A model generated the notes under the pieces. It was given only the letters and a program-made list of their open reading frames with translations. It searched no databases and had not been told where the DNA came from. 64,000 nucleotides of DNA from Stromatinia cepivora (Eukaryota; Ascomycota; Leotiomycetes; Helotiales; Sclerotiniaceae): contig RCTD01000009.1 in the NCBI GenBank assembly GCA_014898415.1, forward strand, positions 744,001 through 808,000. The letters are read 5' to 3'. Made by a program: the position numbers and the translations under genes. This document shows positions 1 to 12,042 of the stretch, one piece after another. Every line of letters begins with the position of its first letter. The stretch's first letter is position 1.

Positions 1-754
1 GATTGAGAAGAAAATGGATTGAATTTAAAAAAAATCGGGATTTCTTTTTTTTCAATAAAAGTCTGTATTGTATTCATATTTGAAGGTTTTTGTTGTATAT
101 CATCAATTACAATTAATTTGTTTAGTTATGAATCTCTTCGATTTCAATATTCTTTGAATTGATTATTTCATTGATCAGTATCTTGTTGGATTAATCGATC
201 GATTTTCCATTTGCGAAAGGATGATTAGGTAATAAGGAGATTATTTGAATAGAAAATAGTATAGGGTCTCTCTTTAGATCATTCAAAATATCTATTGAAG
301 TAATCGAGCTTTATTCGAGTTTTTGATAATCAAAATCTACCTAAAATAATATTATAACTCCTTAATTCAATAATAAAGAAAAGAATAAAAGATTGTTTAT
401 AATTATCAATTATTAAATTAAGGAATATAAAATAGATAATGGTATAATCTTATATATTATTATACTCTTTAATTTCAATTGAAATTTCAAACAATATAAT
501 TCTAAATTTAAATATAGAAAATAAACAAATAAAGAATATAGTATTAATAAAAACAAATCCATTTGCTTCAAAATCAATAAGTACTTTTAATCGATAAATA
601 TAATCATTTTTCGAAAGGTTACAGGGAAAAATGAATGTTTTTCCTTTTATAAGTTTGATTAGATCAAGAAATCTTATATTCTATATAATGCTTAAAATGG
701 AGACAGAGTTTAAATATTTGGTTTTAAATGCTTTTTTTTTTTTAAGCGAATATT

Positions 755-1045
755 CTATATAATTTCAATTATAGTTTCTGGGCTGAAGTCTTCTTCGATA
801 TCCCGATATTCTTTGAATTCTTTTGTTTCTTCTTGTATTGTTTTGATTTCATTAAGGTTATTAATATAAGGTATTGATGTATATACTGTTTTAGAAAAGG
901 GAAAGGGCGATGAGTGTTTAAAGTTCGAATAATTATTGGATGTGGTAGAGTCGATGTATCCGGAAGGGGTATTTCGGAGTAGAAATGGTTTCGGGAATAT
1001 AAAGGTTCCAAAATTGGAGTTGTTAAAGTTTCGAGAGGGTTGCAA
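755..1045 (-). pseudogene. Gag C-terminal fragment of A3
   Basis: An open stretch of 96 codons corresponds to the C-terminal end of family A gag, which ends in A1 at 15371 and in A2 near 36477. It has an Asn/Ser/Phe/Pro-rich linker followed by an acidic tail ending in ...SPETIIEII. It is one of the best preserved pieces of this gag in the window, and most of its differences from A1 are G-to-A on the coding strand. It lacks the capsid part and a natural start, so it is a relic and not a gene. Confidence 0.7.
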
Positions 1046-2434
1046 GGGGTTTGTAATAATTATTGGTTTGCGAGTAGTTATAGGGGTTTCTTGATCAATG
1101 TAGTATTGGTTTTGTTTTTATAATGAAATTTCGTTTTGATTTATTTTAATAAATATATTTGCGAGTTCTTTTGTAATTTTGCAATCCTTGATAGATATTG
1201 CTATTGTTTGTGAGAGAAAATCGGAAATCTTTTGTTCGAGATTTTTGAATAGGATCTTATTATTGATAATCTTCGTTTGAGTAATAAATAATCTGAATTT
1301 CCTATATTATTTTAGGAAATTGTTATATCGAATTGTATTAGGTATAATCTATATTTTATATTGAAAACAAGTATCATCAATTTCGGCCGGATTCCGATAA
1401 ATCGCTATAAGCTGTTCGATTAATTCGAATATTATAAGTTAGGGCATTTATATATAAAGAATATAATAATATATTTGTACTTCTGATTCGGTTTGATTGA
1501 TTATATATATACAGTGTTATATTTTATTTTTAAATGATATAGTATACAATTTGAATTGTTTTATGATTAATAATTGTTACAAATTAGTTTTAGATTCAAT
1601 ATTATCGTTAAATTTAATAGTAAGATTTGTAGGTTTTGGTATATATACATCTTATTACAAATTGTAACTGATGTGGAAATACGATCTTGATCGATTAGGT
1701 CGGTTTTTTGAATAAAAGGACCCCTGATTATTAAATAAATTGTTATTTCCTGAAAAAGAAAAAGAATCCTTGGAGGGTTTCGAATGATTAGATTATCTAA
1801 TCGAAGTTTTCTTCCTTTAATTTCAGGATCTTCGGATTTGTTTGAATAAAGGTCCTTGAATTTCGATTGAGGGAATAAAGGGAATCCTAAATACTGTTGT
1901 TGATTTGGATATCTGTATAAATATCATTTAGGGCTCAAAAGAAGGTTGCATTGTTACAAAGCTTATTGTCATTATAGTTTTCAATTATCGATTTTCCTTT
2001 TTCAAATTCATAATCATTATATAAAGATCTTGTAATTATAATAATAGTTCAGAAGGAACAATTGAACTATTGGGAGTATCGGTTTCATATATTGGAATCT
2101 TCTTTTTATCAGTTTTCTTTCTTCTAATAGTAATATTATCTAATTCTATATTTATATTTTCTTCGAAGAATTGTTGAAATAATTAAGGAGAAGGAGAAGG
2201 TTCCTTAGAATATACTTTCAAAGATTCAAAGTGTATAGGAGAAGGAGTTCGTTATATTATGAAAATGATGGTATATTTTTAAAGGTGTTTATATCTTCAT
2301 CGATTAGGTCGGAATAGATCTTCTTTTTCTAGATATAACATTTATAAAAGTTCATTTAAGAAGATATTATTAAAGTGAAGTATTATTTGGGAGGTCATCA
2401 AATAGCCGAACACTTGTAAATAAATTGTAGATAA

Positions 2435-2716
2435 TGTGATGTATAAGAGCCATAATAAAACTGAATAAATAGGATCAATTATATTCTTTAAAATCTATAA
2501 TTAAAGAATTATAATTCGTAAGGAACGATTGGATATATATATATAAATACCCATTTATGGGTTGTAAGATTATGTGTAAGCATTATTAGGATTACCATTT
2601 TATTATACTAAATCGTATGAATTATAACGTATACGCACAGATGATCAGCTCATAAATTGATATGGGAGATAAGAGGTATCATGTGGTTAGCCTCCTGTGG
2701 TTCACGATTCGTGACA
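2435..2716 (-). repeat. 5' LTR of A3 (family A LTR)
   Basis: About 282 bp, aligned end to end with the LTRs at 13410, 27368, 34510 and 54929 and the solo LTR at 56709. On the plus strand it begins TGTGATG and ends with the palindromic CACGATTCGTGACA terminus. It contains the family motifs for the GATCAGCTCATAAATTGATATGGGAG block and the TACCATTTT block. Confidence 0.9.
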
Positions 2717-2881
2717 GTTTTAAAAATCTGAAGACTATCTTCGATACTCATCAAATAACAAGAAACCTTTACAATATCGAAATCAAACAACCCTTCGAAA
2801 TTCGATCAAAATAATCATAAACGATGATTCAAACAAACGAAGATATAATTGAGAGGAAAAGAATGATTTTATATAATTGAT
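2717..2881 (+). mobile_element. Fragment of the family C copia element (leader and gag start)
   Basis: These 165 bases match the region just upstream of and into gag of C1 (20374-20538), in the same orientation. The match breaks abruptly on both sides: A3 on the left, and an unrelated, less AT-rich segment starting at 2882 on the right. The simplest reading is that A3 inserted into a C copy that was itself truncated. Confidence 0.75.
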
Positions 2882-3399
2882 TGTCACGGAAAGCCCCGCA
2901 ATCCCCTGTATCTTATGAAGGATCAAAGCGTATACTTTCCAATCGGAATGAAGGATCTATTAGCCCTTACCAATCCACCAATTGATAAGGGGAATTCTTC
3001 AATACGATTAGAGAAAGTAATGAAAAGTTTTGATCCTAAACTCAAATCTATTGTTATTCAAATATTAGCCGATTCTTTGCTGTGATTCTCACATTTATCT
3101 TTAAAAACAATTTATCAATTAATTATTATCAATATTCCTTTAAGTAATTATAATGAGAATAAGAAATACTTCAAATCTATCGATCAATTCAAATATCTTT
3201 CAAATTCGAAGGGAAAATATATCAAGGATTCAAAACGATAATAAAGATAAAGTATCATTATATAATTTGAAATAGAATTAATACAAAGATTCGAAAATAT
3301 ACAAAAAAAGTTCGAAATCTTTAAATCGGAAAATCAATAGTAGATTAAAAAGATCTTTATTTATTTTATATAAAAAAGAATAATTAATTTATTAATAAT
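2882..3399 (+). other. Unrecognised segment with a coding-like, less RIP-mutated start
   Basis: 2882-3094 has visibly higher GC than its surroundings and starts TGTCACGGAAAGCCCCG. In one plus frame it is open for about 70 codons, with runs such as YFPIGMKDLLALTNPPIDKG and LEKVMKSFDPKLK, up to a TGA near 3085. After that it becomes AT-rich. The part from 2987 to 3094 is repeated in inverted orientation at 12945-13049. I do not recognise the protein. It could be a relic of another transposon or a captured gene fragment. Confidence 0.4.
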
Positions 3400-3650
3400 T
3401 ATCGGGACAACTGTATACGGGGAAGTGAAGCTTATCAACGAATATAAAATACTCTTGATAATTAATACATTTTGATTTATTTAAAGAACTAGAATCTATA
3501 GAAGGTGAAGAATTATATAATGATATATACCGAAATACTAATGCGAGTATTAATGAGTATATAATCTTTATCATCTTTATTATCCTTATCATCCTTATCA
3601 TCCTTATCATCCTTATTATCCTTATTATATATATGATTCATATTCCGATA
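3400..3650. repeat. H1: copy of short repeat family H
   Basis: Matches 55749-55954 in the same orientation. It begins TATCGGGACAA (TGTCGGGACAA in the other copy) and ends ATTCCGATA (ATTCCGACA), so the complete unit has short inverted ends TGTCGG...CCGACA. It is about 45 bp longer than the other copy, partly because of a 9-bp tandem array. No target-site duplication is evident. It may be a solo LTR or a small non-autonomous element. Confidence 0.6.
3562..3624. repeat. Tandem array of a 9-bp unit, TCATCCTTA type
   Basis: Seven consecutive 9-bp units, variants of TCATCCTTA and TTATCCTTA with RIP-type C/T differences, lie inside H1. The second H copy has only a short CCTTACCAT pair at the same place, so the array expanded in this copy or contracted in the other. 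Confidence 0.85.
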
Positions 3651-3955
3651 CTAACAATTTCTTTTAAAGTCGAAGTATTATATACTTCAGGAATATATAT
3701 ACCTGACAAATTAGTATTCTTTTTAATTCTAATTTTCGTTTTGTTCCTTTATTCGAATCAATTTATATATAAAATAATCATATATCCAATGAATTGAATA
3801 TATACCCATAATAGCTTTTAATTTGTATTCGTTCTTTGATTTCTATATTTATATTATTTTCTTTTTATTATACTTTGATTTCTTTATTTATTTTATAATC
3901 TTAATTTTGATTATATTATTCTTTATAAGATCTCTAAAAGCTTAATATAATTTTG
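3651..3955. other. AT-rich stretch without recognisable features
   Basis: Lies between H1 and element E. No coding frame, repeat copy or motif was recognised. The last five bases, TTTTG at 3951-3955, are the left target-site duplication of E. Confidence 0.6.
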
Positions 3956-4294
3956 TGTTACGACGGTCCTTACGAAGTACCGCGTCACATGACTATGAAC
4001 AGGTGACGGAGCGTCGAAGAGCTATAACACTTCTAAAACACAATAAAATCCTTAGTGATCCAGTATATAAAAAGATCCTAAAGAATAAAATAGGGAACGA
4101 AAATTTATATAAAGAAATAAATTTCATTATAATATAGAGTTTTGTACTTAAGAACAATTATCAATTTCATTACTATAATTACAAGAATTATAACCAATTA
4201 TAATATTATTGAATTTCTATTTGAAATCTAATCTAAATCATTTCGAAAAATCTTTAACCATTTCTACATAACCCTAAAAACAGCTCTTATAACA
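3956..4294 (+). repeat. 5' LTR of E
   Basis: 339 bp, from TGTTACGACGG to CTCTTATAACA. It pairs exactly in length with 10029-10060 plus 12560-12866. The first 180 bases are less RIP-mutated and happen to be open in one frame (about 60 codons after a GTG), but both copies are LTR sequence, so this is not taken as a gene. Confidence 0.9.
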
Positions 4295-4299
4295 TTTTG

Positions 4300-5260
4300 A
4301 ATATCATTTCTATTTCAAATACCGATTCAATACCAACCAACAATATAATACCCTAAAATACTAATCCAGGCTAACTTACATTAATAATCGATATCAATGA
4401 TATCAAAATAATCAATACCCCCAAGGAAATTATTATTAACGAAATATTCAAGATCGCCTTACCAGACAAATACTATAATAACCAATAGGAACTCGATATC
4501 TTTCTATTGTAATTTGAAATCTATTTTAGATTCAATGAAAATAAATTCACTACCACAGAATCTAAAAATGTATAAACTACATCATACCTTCGAAAAGAAA
4601 TAACCAAATAAATCCAATCATATTTACACAATTATTTCGAATATACCGATTGGGATTGTATACAATTTACCTAAATAATCTTCAATAATTTCGAAGAATT
4701 TAAAATAGAAATCCGTAGAATCTTTGGAAATTCTAACAAATTAGAGATAATAGAAAAGAAGATCTTCAATCTCAAACAAACAGAATCAGTATTGAAATAT
4801 ACTACAGAATTTCGAAGATATATAGGAATAATCAATTGGAATAAAATCGTTATTATAAATCACTATCGAAAAGGATTCAAATCAGAAATTAAATTGGAAT
4901 TAGAAAGAACTGCAATAAATAAAGATTTGAACGATTTAATTCAGAATTCTATTGAATCAAATAACCGTTTTTATCGATATCGATAAAGTTAGAGATTATA
5001 CAAATCTCAGGGAAATCAAAAGTAAAGATGTTATCGCAAGAATGAAAGTAGATTATATTATAATTCATAAAGATACAAAGACCTTATAAAATTAAATATT
5101 ATATATTATATTAATAGAGATAATAATTAGGAAAAAAAACAAAGACGAAACAACAATTTATACTTTGAATATGGAAAAGCAGGGTATTGGATAGTAGATT
5201 GTTGAAGCAAAAAAACAAATAGAAGAAAGGGCAACTTTAAAAATAAATTCGGCAAAGATC
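4300..5260 (+). pseudogene. Gag of E, with mutated zinc knuckle
   Basis: Gag remnants include an open stretch at 4792-4986 reading KYTTEFRRYIGIINWN and later INKDLNDLIQNSIESNNRFYRYR up to a TAA, typical of the capsid part of fungal gypsy gag. Around 5165-5205 the frame shows EYGKAGYWIVDC, a CCHC knuckle in which Cys and His positions read Tyr, as TGT-to-TAT and CAT-to-TAT changes would give. Gag packages the RNA in the particle, but this copy cannot encode it. Confidence 0.75.
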
Positions 5261-5959
5261 AATTTAATATTATCTTTATATTATAATTGTATATAATCAA
5301 TATTACAAGACTAACCACATTATCATCAGTTTATGAAGAGGAATTAAAAGAGGAAGAAAAAATAAAGAATTTCTCATAAATAAACAGAGATCCACAATTA
5401 GGAGAACTATAATCTATTCGAGAAATTGATCAATAAAACCATTATATCTAGAAATTTAAAGATATAGATAAAAGAATTATCAACAAAGATCTCAATATAA
5501 TAAACACCGAAAAAGATGAATCTTACAAAGTTCAATATATCGATCAATACTGAATTCTAAAGTTTGGAATTACCATTAATATATTCTTCATAAAAAGAAT
5601 CAATAAAGAACACTTCCAATAACCAGATTAAAAAGAATTATAGGAAATATTCTATCAATATACATCCAAGCAAAACGAAAACCAGAACTTGTTTCTATAC
5701 AGAAAAGTTGGAAAAGAATATTATATCCAAATTTAGATTATATTACCACCACCAATTATAAATACAATAATGAAAATAACCCAAAAAAACTATCGATATA
5801 TTCTATAAAGAGACTTACTCAATAACAAAACTAAATCAAGGACAAATACAATCTATCTAGAAAAAGAAAAACCACGATATATAACATTTGCCAATAAAAT
5901 CATTTAGAATAACAAAGATAAACAAATTACACTATAATTGAATACTACAGAATAAACAA

Positions 5960-8900
5960 AACAAATATACTACAAAATCAAGATAAATAAACAAACATAA
6001 CTAGCCATAATAGATTCAGAAGTTATAGGAAATTTTATTATATTAAAAGCTACAAAGTACTTAAGAATTCCATTCCAAGAAAAACAAGAACCTTACCAAT
6101 TGCAATTAATTGATGAACAATTAACAAAATCTAACAGAAATGTTTCTTAAAAGATATAATTAATACAAATAAATATAATCTAACATTTGAAGATTATACA
6201 GTTTGATATTATACTATTAGACCAACAATAAATCATCTTAAGAATATTATGATTAAAAGTATATAATCCAAGAATAGATTAATTACAAAAAACAATAATA
6301 TTCAATCAATATAAGAACGGTTACAATAACATATTCAAAGCATCAACGAGATATAATATACATCAAGAAGAGTTGAACGCAAACAATATCAGCGATATAG
6401 GATACTCAGTCTAGGGTCCTTTATTAAAAACAAAGGTTAGTATATTTCTTTTATAAATATAAAAGCTAATGATATAATATGAAATCGCAATCAAAGTAAA
6501 GGAGTCTATAATACTAGAACAATATAAAAAATACAAATATATTTTCAAAGAACTAGAAAACTACAAAACCTTACCAGAATATAAATTATAGGATTACAAG
6601 ATTATATTAAAGGATAACAAGATATTTGTATATATCCTAATTTATTCAATATCAATCGATAAATTAAAAACGCTTAAAGAATATATCAACAACAATTTGA
6701 CCAAAGGATAGATCAAAGAATCCATATCTTAAATAGCAAATCCAATTATATAAATATCCAAGAAAAATAGTATTAAGAGATTAATTATAGATTACAAAAA
6801 GCTCAATATACTTACTAAAAAGGATCGATATCCATTTCCATTAACTATAGAATTAAAAAATCGATTAAACAGAACAGTAATATTCATCAAAATAGACCTA
6901 TATAATGATTACTATTTGATCAAAATGAAAAAAAAGCAAAGAATAGAAAACCGCTTTCAAAACCAGATATAGGTTATACGAATATTAGATTATACCATTT
7001 GAGCTAACCAATATACCAGCAACATTTATAAGGTTTATAAATAATATATTGTTACAATATTTGAATACTTATTATATATACTACTTGAATGATATCCTAG
7101 TATATTCGAACAACAAAACTCAATATATCAAAAACATCAACAATATTTTCGAATATTTGACTAAAGTTGATTTGCTATACAAACTAAGCAAATATGAATT
7201 CTATATTACAGAAATAAAGTTCTTAGGATTCATTATATCAAACCAAAGGCTCAAAATGAACAAGGATAAAATCAAGATAGTACTCGAATAAAAGTAATCT
7301 ATTACAATTAAAGAAATACAATCCTTTTTAAGATTCATCAACTTTTATCAAAAATTTATTAAAGATTATTTAGAGATTATAATACCTTTAACCAATTTAA
7401 CTAGAAAAGAATAAGGAACATTTGAATAAACTAATCAAATACAAGAATCATTCGATATATTCAAATAGATAATGACCGGAAAATCAATACTATTAATTTT
7501 TGACCCAGAAAAGCAAATTATAATGAAAAAGGATTCCTTAGATTTCACTATAAAAGCAGTTCTGAACCAATCAGATCAAAATGAGAAATAACAATCAATC
7601 GTATTCTATTTTCGAAAATTATCATTAATAGAATTAAATTACGAAATATACGATAAGGAATTACTAATAATAATCAATGTATTTAAATAATAACAAATAT
7701 ATTTAAAAGAATCAAAATATACAATATAGATATATATAGATTATAAGAATTTGATTTATTTCATTATAATGAAATAATTAAATAGATAACAGATTAGATG
7801 ATTGAAAATTATAATCAATTACAATTTTAAGATTTCATATATCAAAGGATCAAAAAACACTAAAGCTAATATTTTCAACCGAAAACCAGAATATCAGGAA
7901 AACAAATCATATGAATTATATACTATATTCAAACAAGAAAGCGAATCATTGATTTACAATGTATTATAATTTGTAGCCACTCATATATTGAAAGATAATC
8001 ATTTGAAAGATTAGATTTAATTATATTACGAAAGCGATATTACAGTTATATATATATTCAAAACAACAAAACTAGAATTCATAATAGAAAACAATACGAT
8101 ATACTTTTATAGAAAAGTATATATTCTTAATTAAATAATCAAGGAATTTGTAATGGAATAATACAGATTGTCTGTATATAATCATCAAAGAATTGTAAGG
8201 ACATTTATAAGAATATAGAAAATCAATTACTTCCTACAAATAAGAACGATAATTGAAGAAATTATTGGAAATTGCAATACCTATATACAGAATAAATCAT
8301 TAAGATATACTTTATATGATCAATTTCAAACCCTAAATATATCTTCTCAGTTATGAAAGTTTATTATATAGGATTTTGTAATCAAACTATTACTTTCAAA
8401 AGATCCTACTATAAGAATCGAGTACAATGTTATATTCAATATAATAAATAGATTAACAAAGTTTGTATATATAATATTATTTAAAGAAATATAAACTATT
8501 AAACAACTAATATATATATTCTTTAAGGTCATAATAAATACACATAAAATATTAGATAAAATAATCTCGGATAGAGATAAACTTTTCATTTTGAAATTCT
8601 GGATTATTTTATTAATATTAATGGATATTAAAAGAAAGCTATCGATAATTTTTTATTTACAAATAGATAATCAAACAAAAAGGATCAATTAGATAATGGA
8701 AGTATATTTTAAATGTTATATAAATTATCGATAGGACAATTGGGTAGAACTATTATCTATAGTATAATTCGTATATAATATATCAGAAACGGAAACTACA
8801 AAAATTATATCAATATATATTAATTTTGGATTTAATCCTAAAGTATATTAAACATTAATACTATAAAAAATTAATGCCGAATCAGCAATAATACAAATCA

Positions 8901-9415
8901 AACAATTAAAGGATTTACAAAAGCAACTTATTCTTGATCTAAGATTCATAGCATCCAGAATAACAGCCTATTACAATACGAAACATAATATAGAATCTAC
9001 ACTTAAAAAAGGGAATAAAATTTATCTACTATAACAAAACATCGAAATCAAAAAACTAAACAATAAACTCGATTATAGAAAACTAAGATTATTCAAAATT
9101 GATAAGATAATAGAAATTATTAATTATTGATTAAAATTATTAGATACAATAAATATTCACCCAATATTCCACATATCCTTACTCGAACCAACACCACCAG
9201 AAATACCGAATATATTATTAATAGAAATTGAATTAATCAATCCGAACGCTATATACAACATCGAAACAATACTAAATTATAAATACATCAAAAACACAAT
9301 CAAATATTTAATCAAATAATTAGATTATCCATATACCGAAAATTTATAGGAATCAAAAACAAATTTCAACTGTCCTAAGAAATTGAAGGCGTTCCACCAG
9401 CAATATCCGGATTTG
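5960..9415 (+). pseudogene. Pol of E: protease, reverse transcriptase, RNase H, integrase, chromodomain
   Basis: Protease: AIIDSEVIGNFI near 6003-6040, a DSG-type site with Gly changed to Glu. Reverse transcriptase: RLIIDYKKLNILTKKDRYPFP near 6780-6840, then YYLNDILVYSNN at 7082-7117 in an 80-codon open stretch (7049-7291). Its catalytic box reads YLND, not YLDD. RNase H and integrase follow in fragmented frames. The C-terminus (about 9150-9412) reads INIHPIFHISLLEPTPPEIP and then a chromodomain-like block ending NCPKKLKAFHQQYP. In-frame TAA/TAG codons occur throughout. The chromodomain would have directed integration into heterochromatin in the ancestor. Confidence 0.82.
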
Positions 9416-10028
9416 CTCAGAAAGATAGGGAATCCATTAAAACAAGGATCGAAAGATCCAAAGAAAAGGAATCAAAAGCAAAAGAGTTATCGTTAGGAAT
9501 AACAATAGGGGTAAACATCTATTCATTTTTTTTTGCAATATACTCATTTTCCAATCTTTCCTTTTCTTTTAAAGTATCTAATTCATCCAAAGTATACAAA
9601 CTATAATATAATATATCAAATTTATATTTCAAAAAAAAATATTTCTGTTTACAAAAACAAAGAATCTTAGTCATTACTTCTTCTTTCTTTTACTCTAAAC
9701 AAACCTTTTATCGATTCAAATTATCCCAATTACTTTCAAAAGGATCACAAACATTGCATTTTCAGCCTTAACAAATATATTCAATGTACTATGAAAAGTT
9801 AGTAAAAAAAACCATATATTTATCCTCTTAATATTCATACAAAAAATAAGAAGCTATTTCAAGATTACAAGATTCAACAAAATAAACTAAATATAATCTT
9901 TCTTTTCGCTTTTGAATATTGTTAAATATATTAAGAAAAAACAAAAATTATAAGGAAATAGTACTCCAAATAGAATAATCATTCGCTATATAATATTTAG
10001 GATAAATATTAGAATAAAAAAGGAATAG
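9416..10028 (+). other. 3' untranslated region of E
   Basis: Non-coding AT-rich sequence between the chromodomain and the 3' LTR. It ends with an A/G-rich stretch (AAAAAAGGAATAG) just before the LTR, the likely polypurine tract for plus-strand priming. Confidence 0.6.
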
Positions 10029-10060
10029 TATTATAACAATCCTTACGAAATATTGCATTA
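10029..10060 (+). repeat. 3' LTR of E, left part
   Basis: These 32 bases correspond to 3956-3987 of the 5' LTR with RIP-type transitions. The LTR is broken here by F and resumes at 12560. The last five bases (CATTA) are the left target-site duplication of F. Confidence 0.85.
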
Positions 10061-10223
10061 TGTTAACAAGTCATATTGAGTGGGTGGAAAAGCCTTATTA
10101 TTCTAAGGTTATCTGGCTAGAAGCTATTATACAGATTGTGTGATTCGGTAGAATCACGTGCAGGCTAATCCCATTATAGTATAGTCCCATGCTTAGATAT
10201 ATGGTATGATCTAAAATCCAACA
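10061..10223 (+). repeat. Left LTR of F
   Basis: 163 bp, nearly identical to 12392-12554 and less AT-rich than the E sequence around it. The two LTRs differ mostly by C/T and G/A transitions. Confidence 0.92.
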
Positions 10224-10678
10224 CTCCCCCAGGAGCATAACGTATATAAAAGCAGAGAGGGCTAAATTATAAATGCCACAATTAGTTTAAACCGAATTAA
10301 ACAACATTAACCTGAAAATAGAAAGCCAATAGTGTTGAATAATCATTCCTTTGCTAGATCTTTTAAAACCCAAGATCTAACAAGATTCGAATAGAATAAT
10401 CGCTCCACAATAGTATAATGATCTTTAAAGGATAATTAGCATCCCTTTTTTTATAATAAAAATTAAAGGAAATCTATCTCTCCTACTCCCAATCCTCCAA
10501 TCGTATTGAGCTAGAGCCTTCAGCCCTACACTGCAATACAGATGCCTCTCTTTAATAAAACAATACATCCTATAAAATCATATCTATAACTCTTCCCTTC
10601 ATAACAAAAGTATAACTAATTACCAACCAGAATAACTAATAAATTACTAACTAATAGCTCTTATTCTAGAGAATCATT

Positions 10679-10922
10679 ATATCTATCGACCTCTAATACT
10701 ATATTTAACTAGATATCTAATGGTCTCTATATATTAACTAATAAACTACTACCGGTTCCAGAAAGCTATAATATCTATCGACCTTTAATACTACACTTAA
10801 CTAAGTATCTAGTAATCTCTATATATTAACTAATAAACTGCTACCGGCTTCAAGAAGCTATAATATCTATCGACCTCTAATACCACACTTGACTAGATAT
10901 CTAGTAATCTCTATATACTATA
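10679..10922. repeat. 92-bp tandem repeat, about 2.7 copies
   Basis: Units begin with ATATCTATCGACCTC at 10679, 10771 and 10863, a period of exactly 92 bp. Each unit carries ACTAATAAACT and ACCGG blocks. It is located in the non-coding first half of F. Confidence 0.85.
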
Positions 10923-11459
10923 TAACGAAACCTAATGGATACACATCCTTCTACTACTAATATAATCATCCGCTCCTCCCAATATATTATCCTATATATC
11001 TTCCGATATACAATCTCCTCCTTTAGTTCCACCTCCAACTCCTCCTATAATCGCCTCCAACTTTTTCTATAATCATCTCCAATTCCATTTCCGATTCCCT
11101 TATTAAGGATACTCTCCTTCTCCCCCACAACCATCAGTATAATTATCATTGTAAACATTGAATATAAAGATACAACAAAATAATACTAATCTAAAAATAA
11201 GAACAAAATAATATTGAAGTGATATATAATAAACAATACATCAAAAGATAGTAAAACTAACAGCTATAATTATAAAAAAAAGAACAAGAAGATATTGAAG
11301 ATATCAATAACAATATAAAAGGATAATGATCGAAGAAAGAGTTAAATGCTAATAAAGAATCTCTAAAAGAAATATAAAAAATATTCCCCTAAAATAGAAA
11401 CACCATTTCTTAAAACAAAAACAGTAATATCTCTCCAATACAAATGCAATAAATTCCAA

Positions 11460-11760
11460 GGATACTATAAATATCGAATTCATCATTCCAAAGATTCCAA
11501 TCCAAGAATCAACTTCTATAGACTCTGAATCTGTACCAAAAGCAAAATTTAAGATCGTTTTAAATTTTGTTGATAAACCCATTTCAATAGGATCAAAAAG
11601 CAAAATAAATCTATAATCATTTAAAACTGAACAAAAGAATATAATAGATTTTGAAGACGAACCCTCAAAGTACCTAAAACGAAAACAAATATAGGTTTTA
11701 TAGCTTCCCCAAAAACTATACCAGAAATATAATCTTCAATATTCCTATTAGGTTTTTTAC
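11460..11760 (+). pseudogene. Copia pol linker fragment in F
   Basis: This segment parallels C1 at about 23100-23400, in the hinge between integrase and reverse transcriptase. The shared core reads KFKIVLNFVDKPISIGSKSK in F. Nothing of the flanking integrase or RT is recognisable, so F looks like an internally deleted relative of a copia element whose LTRs differ from those of C. Confidence 0.6.
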
Positions 11761-12042
11761 AAGAAACCTATCAACTATATAAAGATCGAAAGTATTCGAA
11801 GAACAGGAATATTCGAATCTTGTTTTGAAGAGGTTTCGAAAGACTTATTTTGCTTTACAAAGTATTTATTTTTTATCGTTATTATCGATATAAAGCAAAA
11901 AGGCTTCCGAAAGAGAAAAAAGATATCGAGGGAATCGATTAATTCTCGAATTGTTGAAAAAAGGATATAAAAAGATAGTATCTTTTGTTTAAGTAATTTC
12001 TAAAGCGGACTCTCCTGTATTAGTTGTATTGTTGGAATTCAA

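Larger units (their letters stand above)
1..2716 (-). mobile_element. A3: 5' part of a RIP-degraded Ty3/gypsy chromovirus (family A), cut by the window edge
   Basis: Family A copy on the minus strand. Its 5' LTR is at 2435-2716 and the body runs leftwards off the window start. Read on the minus strand it follows copy A1 from its LTR (13410) to about position 16125, i.e. leader, gag and the start of pol. The internal region starts next to the LTR with the same TTATCTACAATT leader as A1 and A2. Gag carries many TAA/TAG codons where the other copies have Gln or Trp, as expected from RIP. The 3' half and the 3' LTR lie outside the window, so its TSD cannot be checked. The right flank is a family C fragment. 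Confidence 0.85.

Noticed and set aside
3392..3610. Minus-strand frame of 72 codons with repeated Met-Ile/Arg units, and its partner at 55672-55932
   Set aside because: Both are read-through of repeat H. The repeated residues come from the 9-bp array, and there is no conserved start or end.
3562..3624. Short regularly spaced repeat that could suggest a CRISPR-like array
   Set aside because: The 9-bp units are contiguous with no spacers, and the genome is eukaryotic. It is a simple tandem repeat.
3955..4137. 60-codon open frame starting with GTG, basic N-terminus
   Set aside because: It lies inside the 5' LTR of E, and the same LTR at 12560 onward is not open in this frame. The LTR identity explains the sequence.
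11349..11603. 84-codon minus-strand frame and its relative at 23066-23395
   Set aside because: Antisense of the copia integrase/RT linker. The sense strand fits the polyprotein, and G-to-A/C-to-T changes remove stops on the antisense side.
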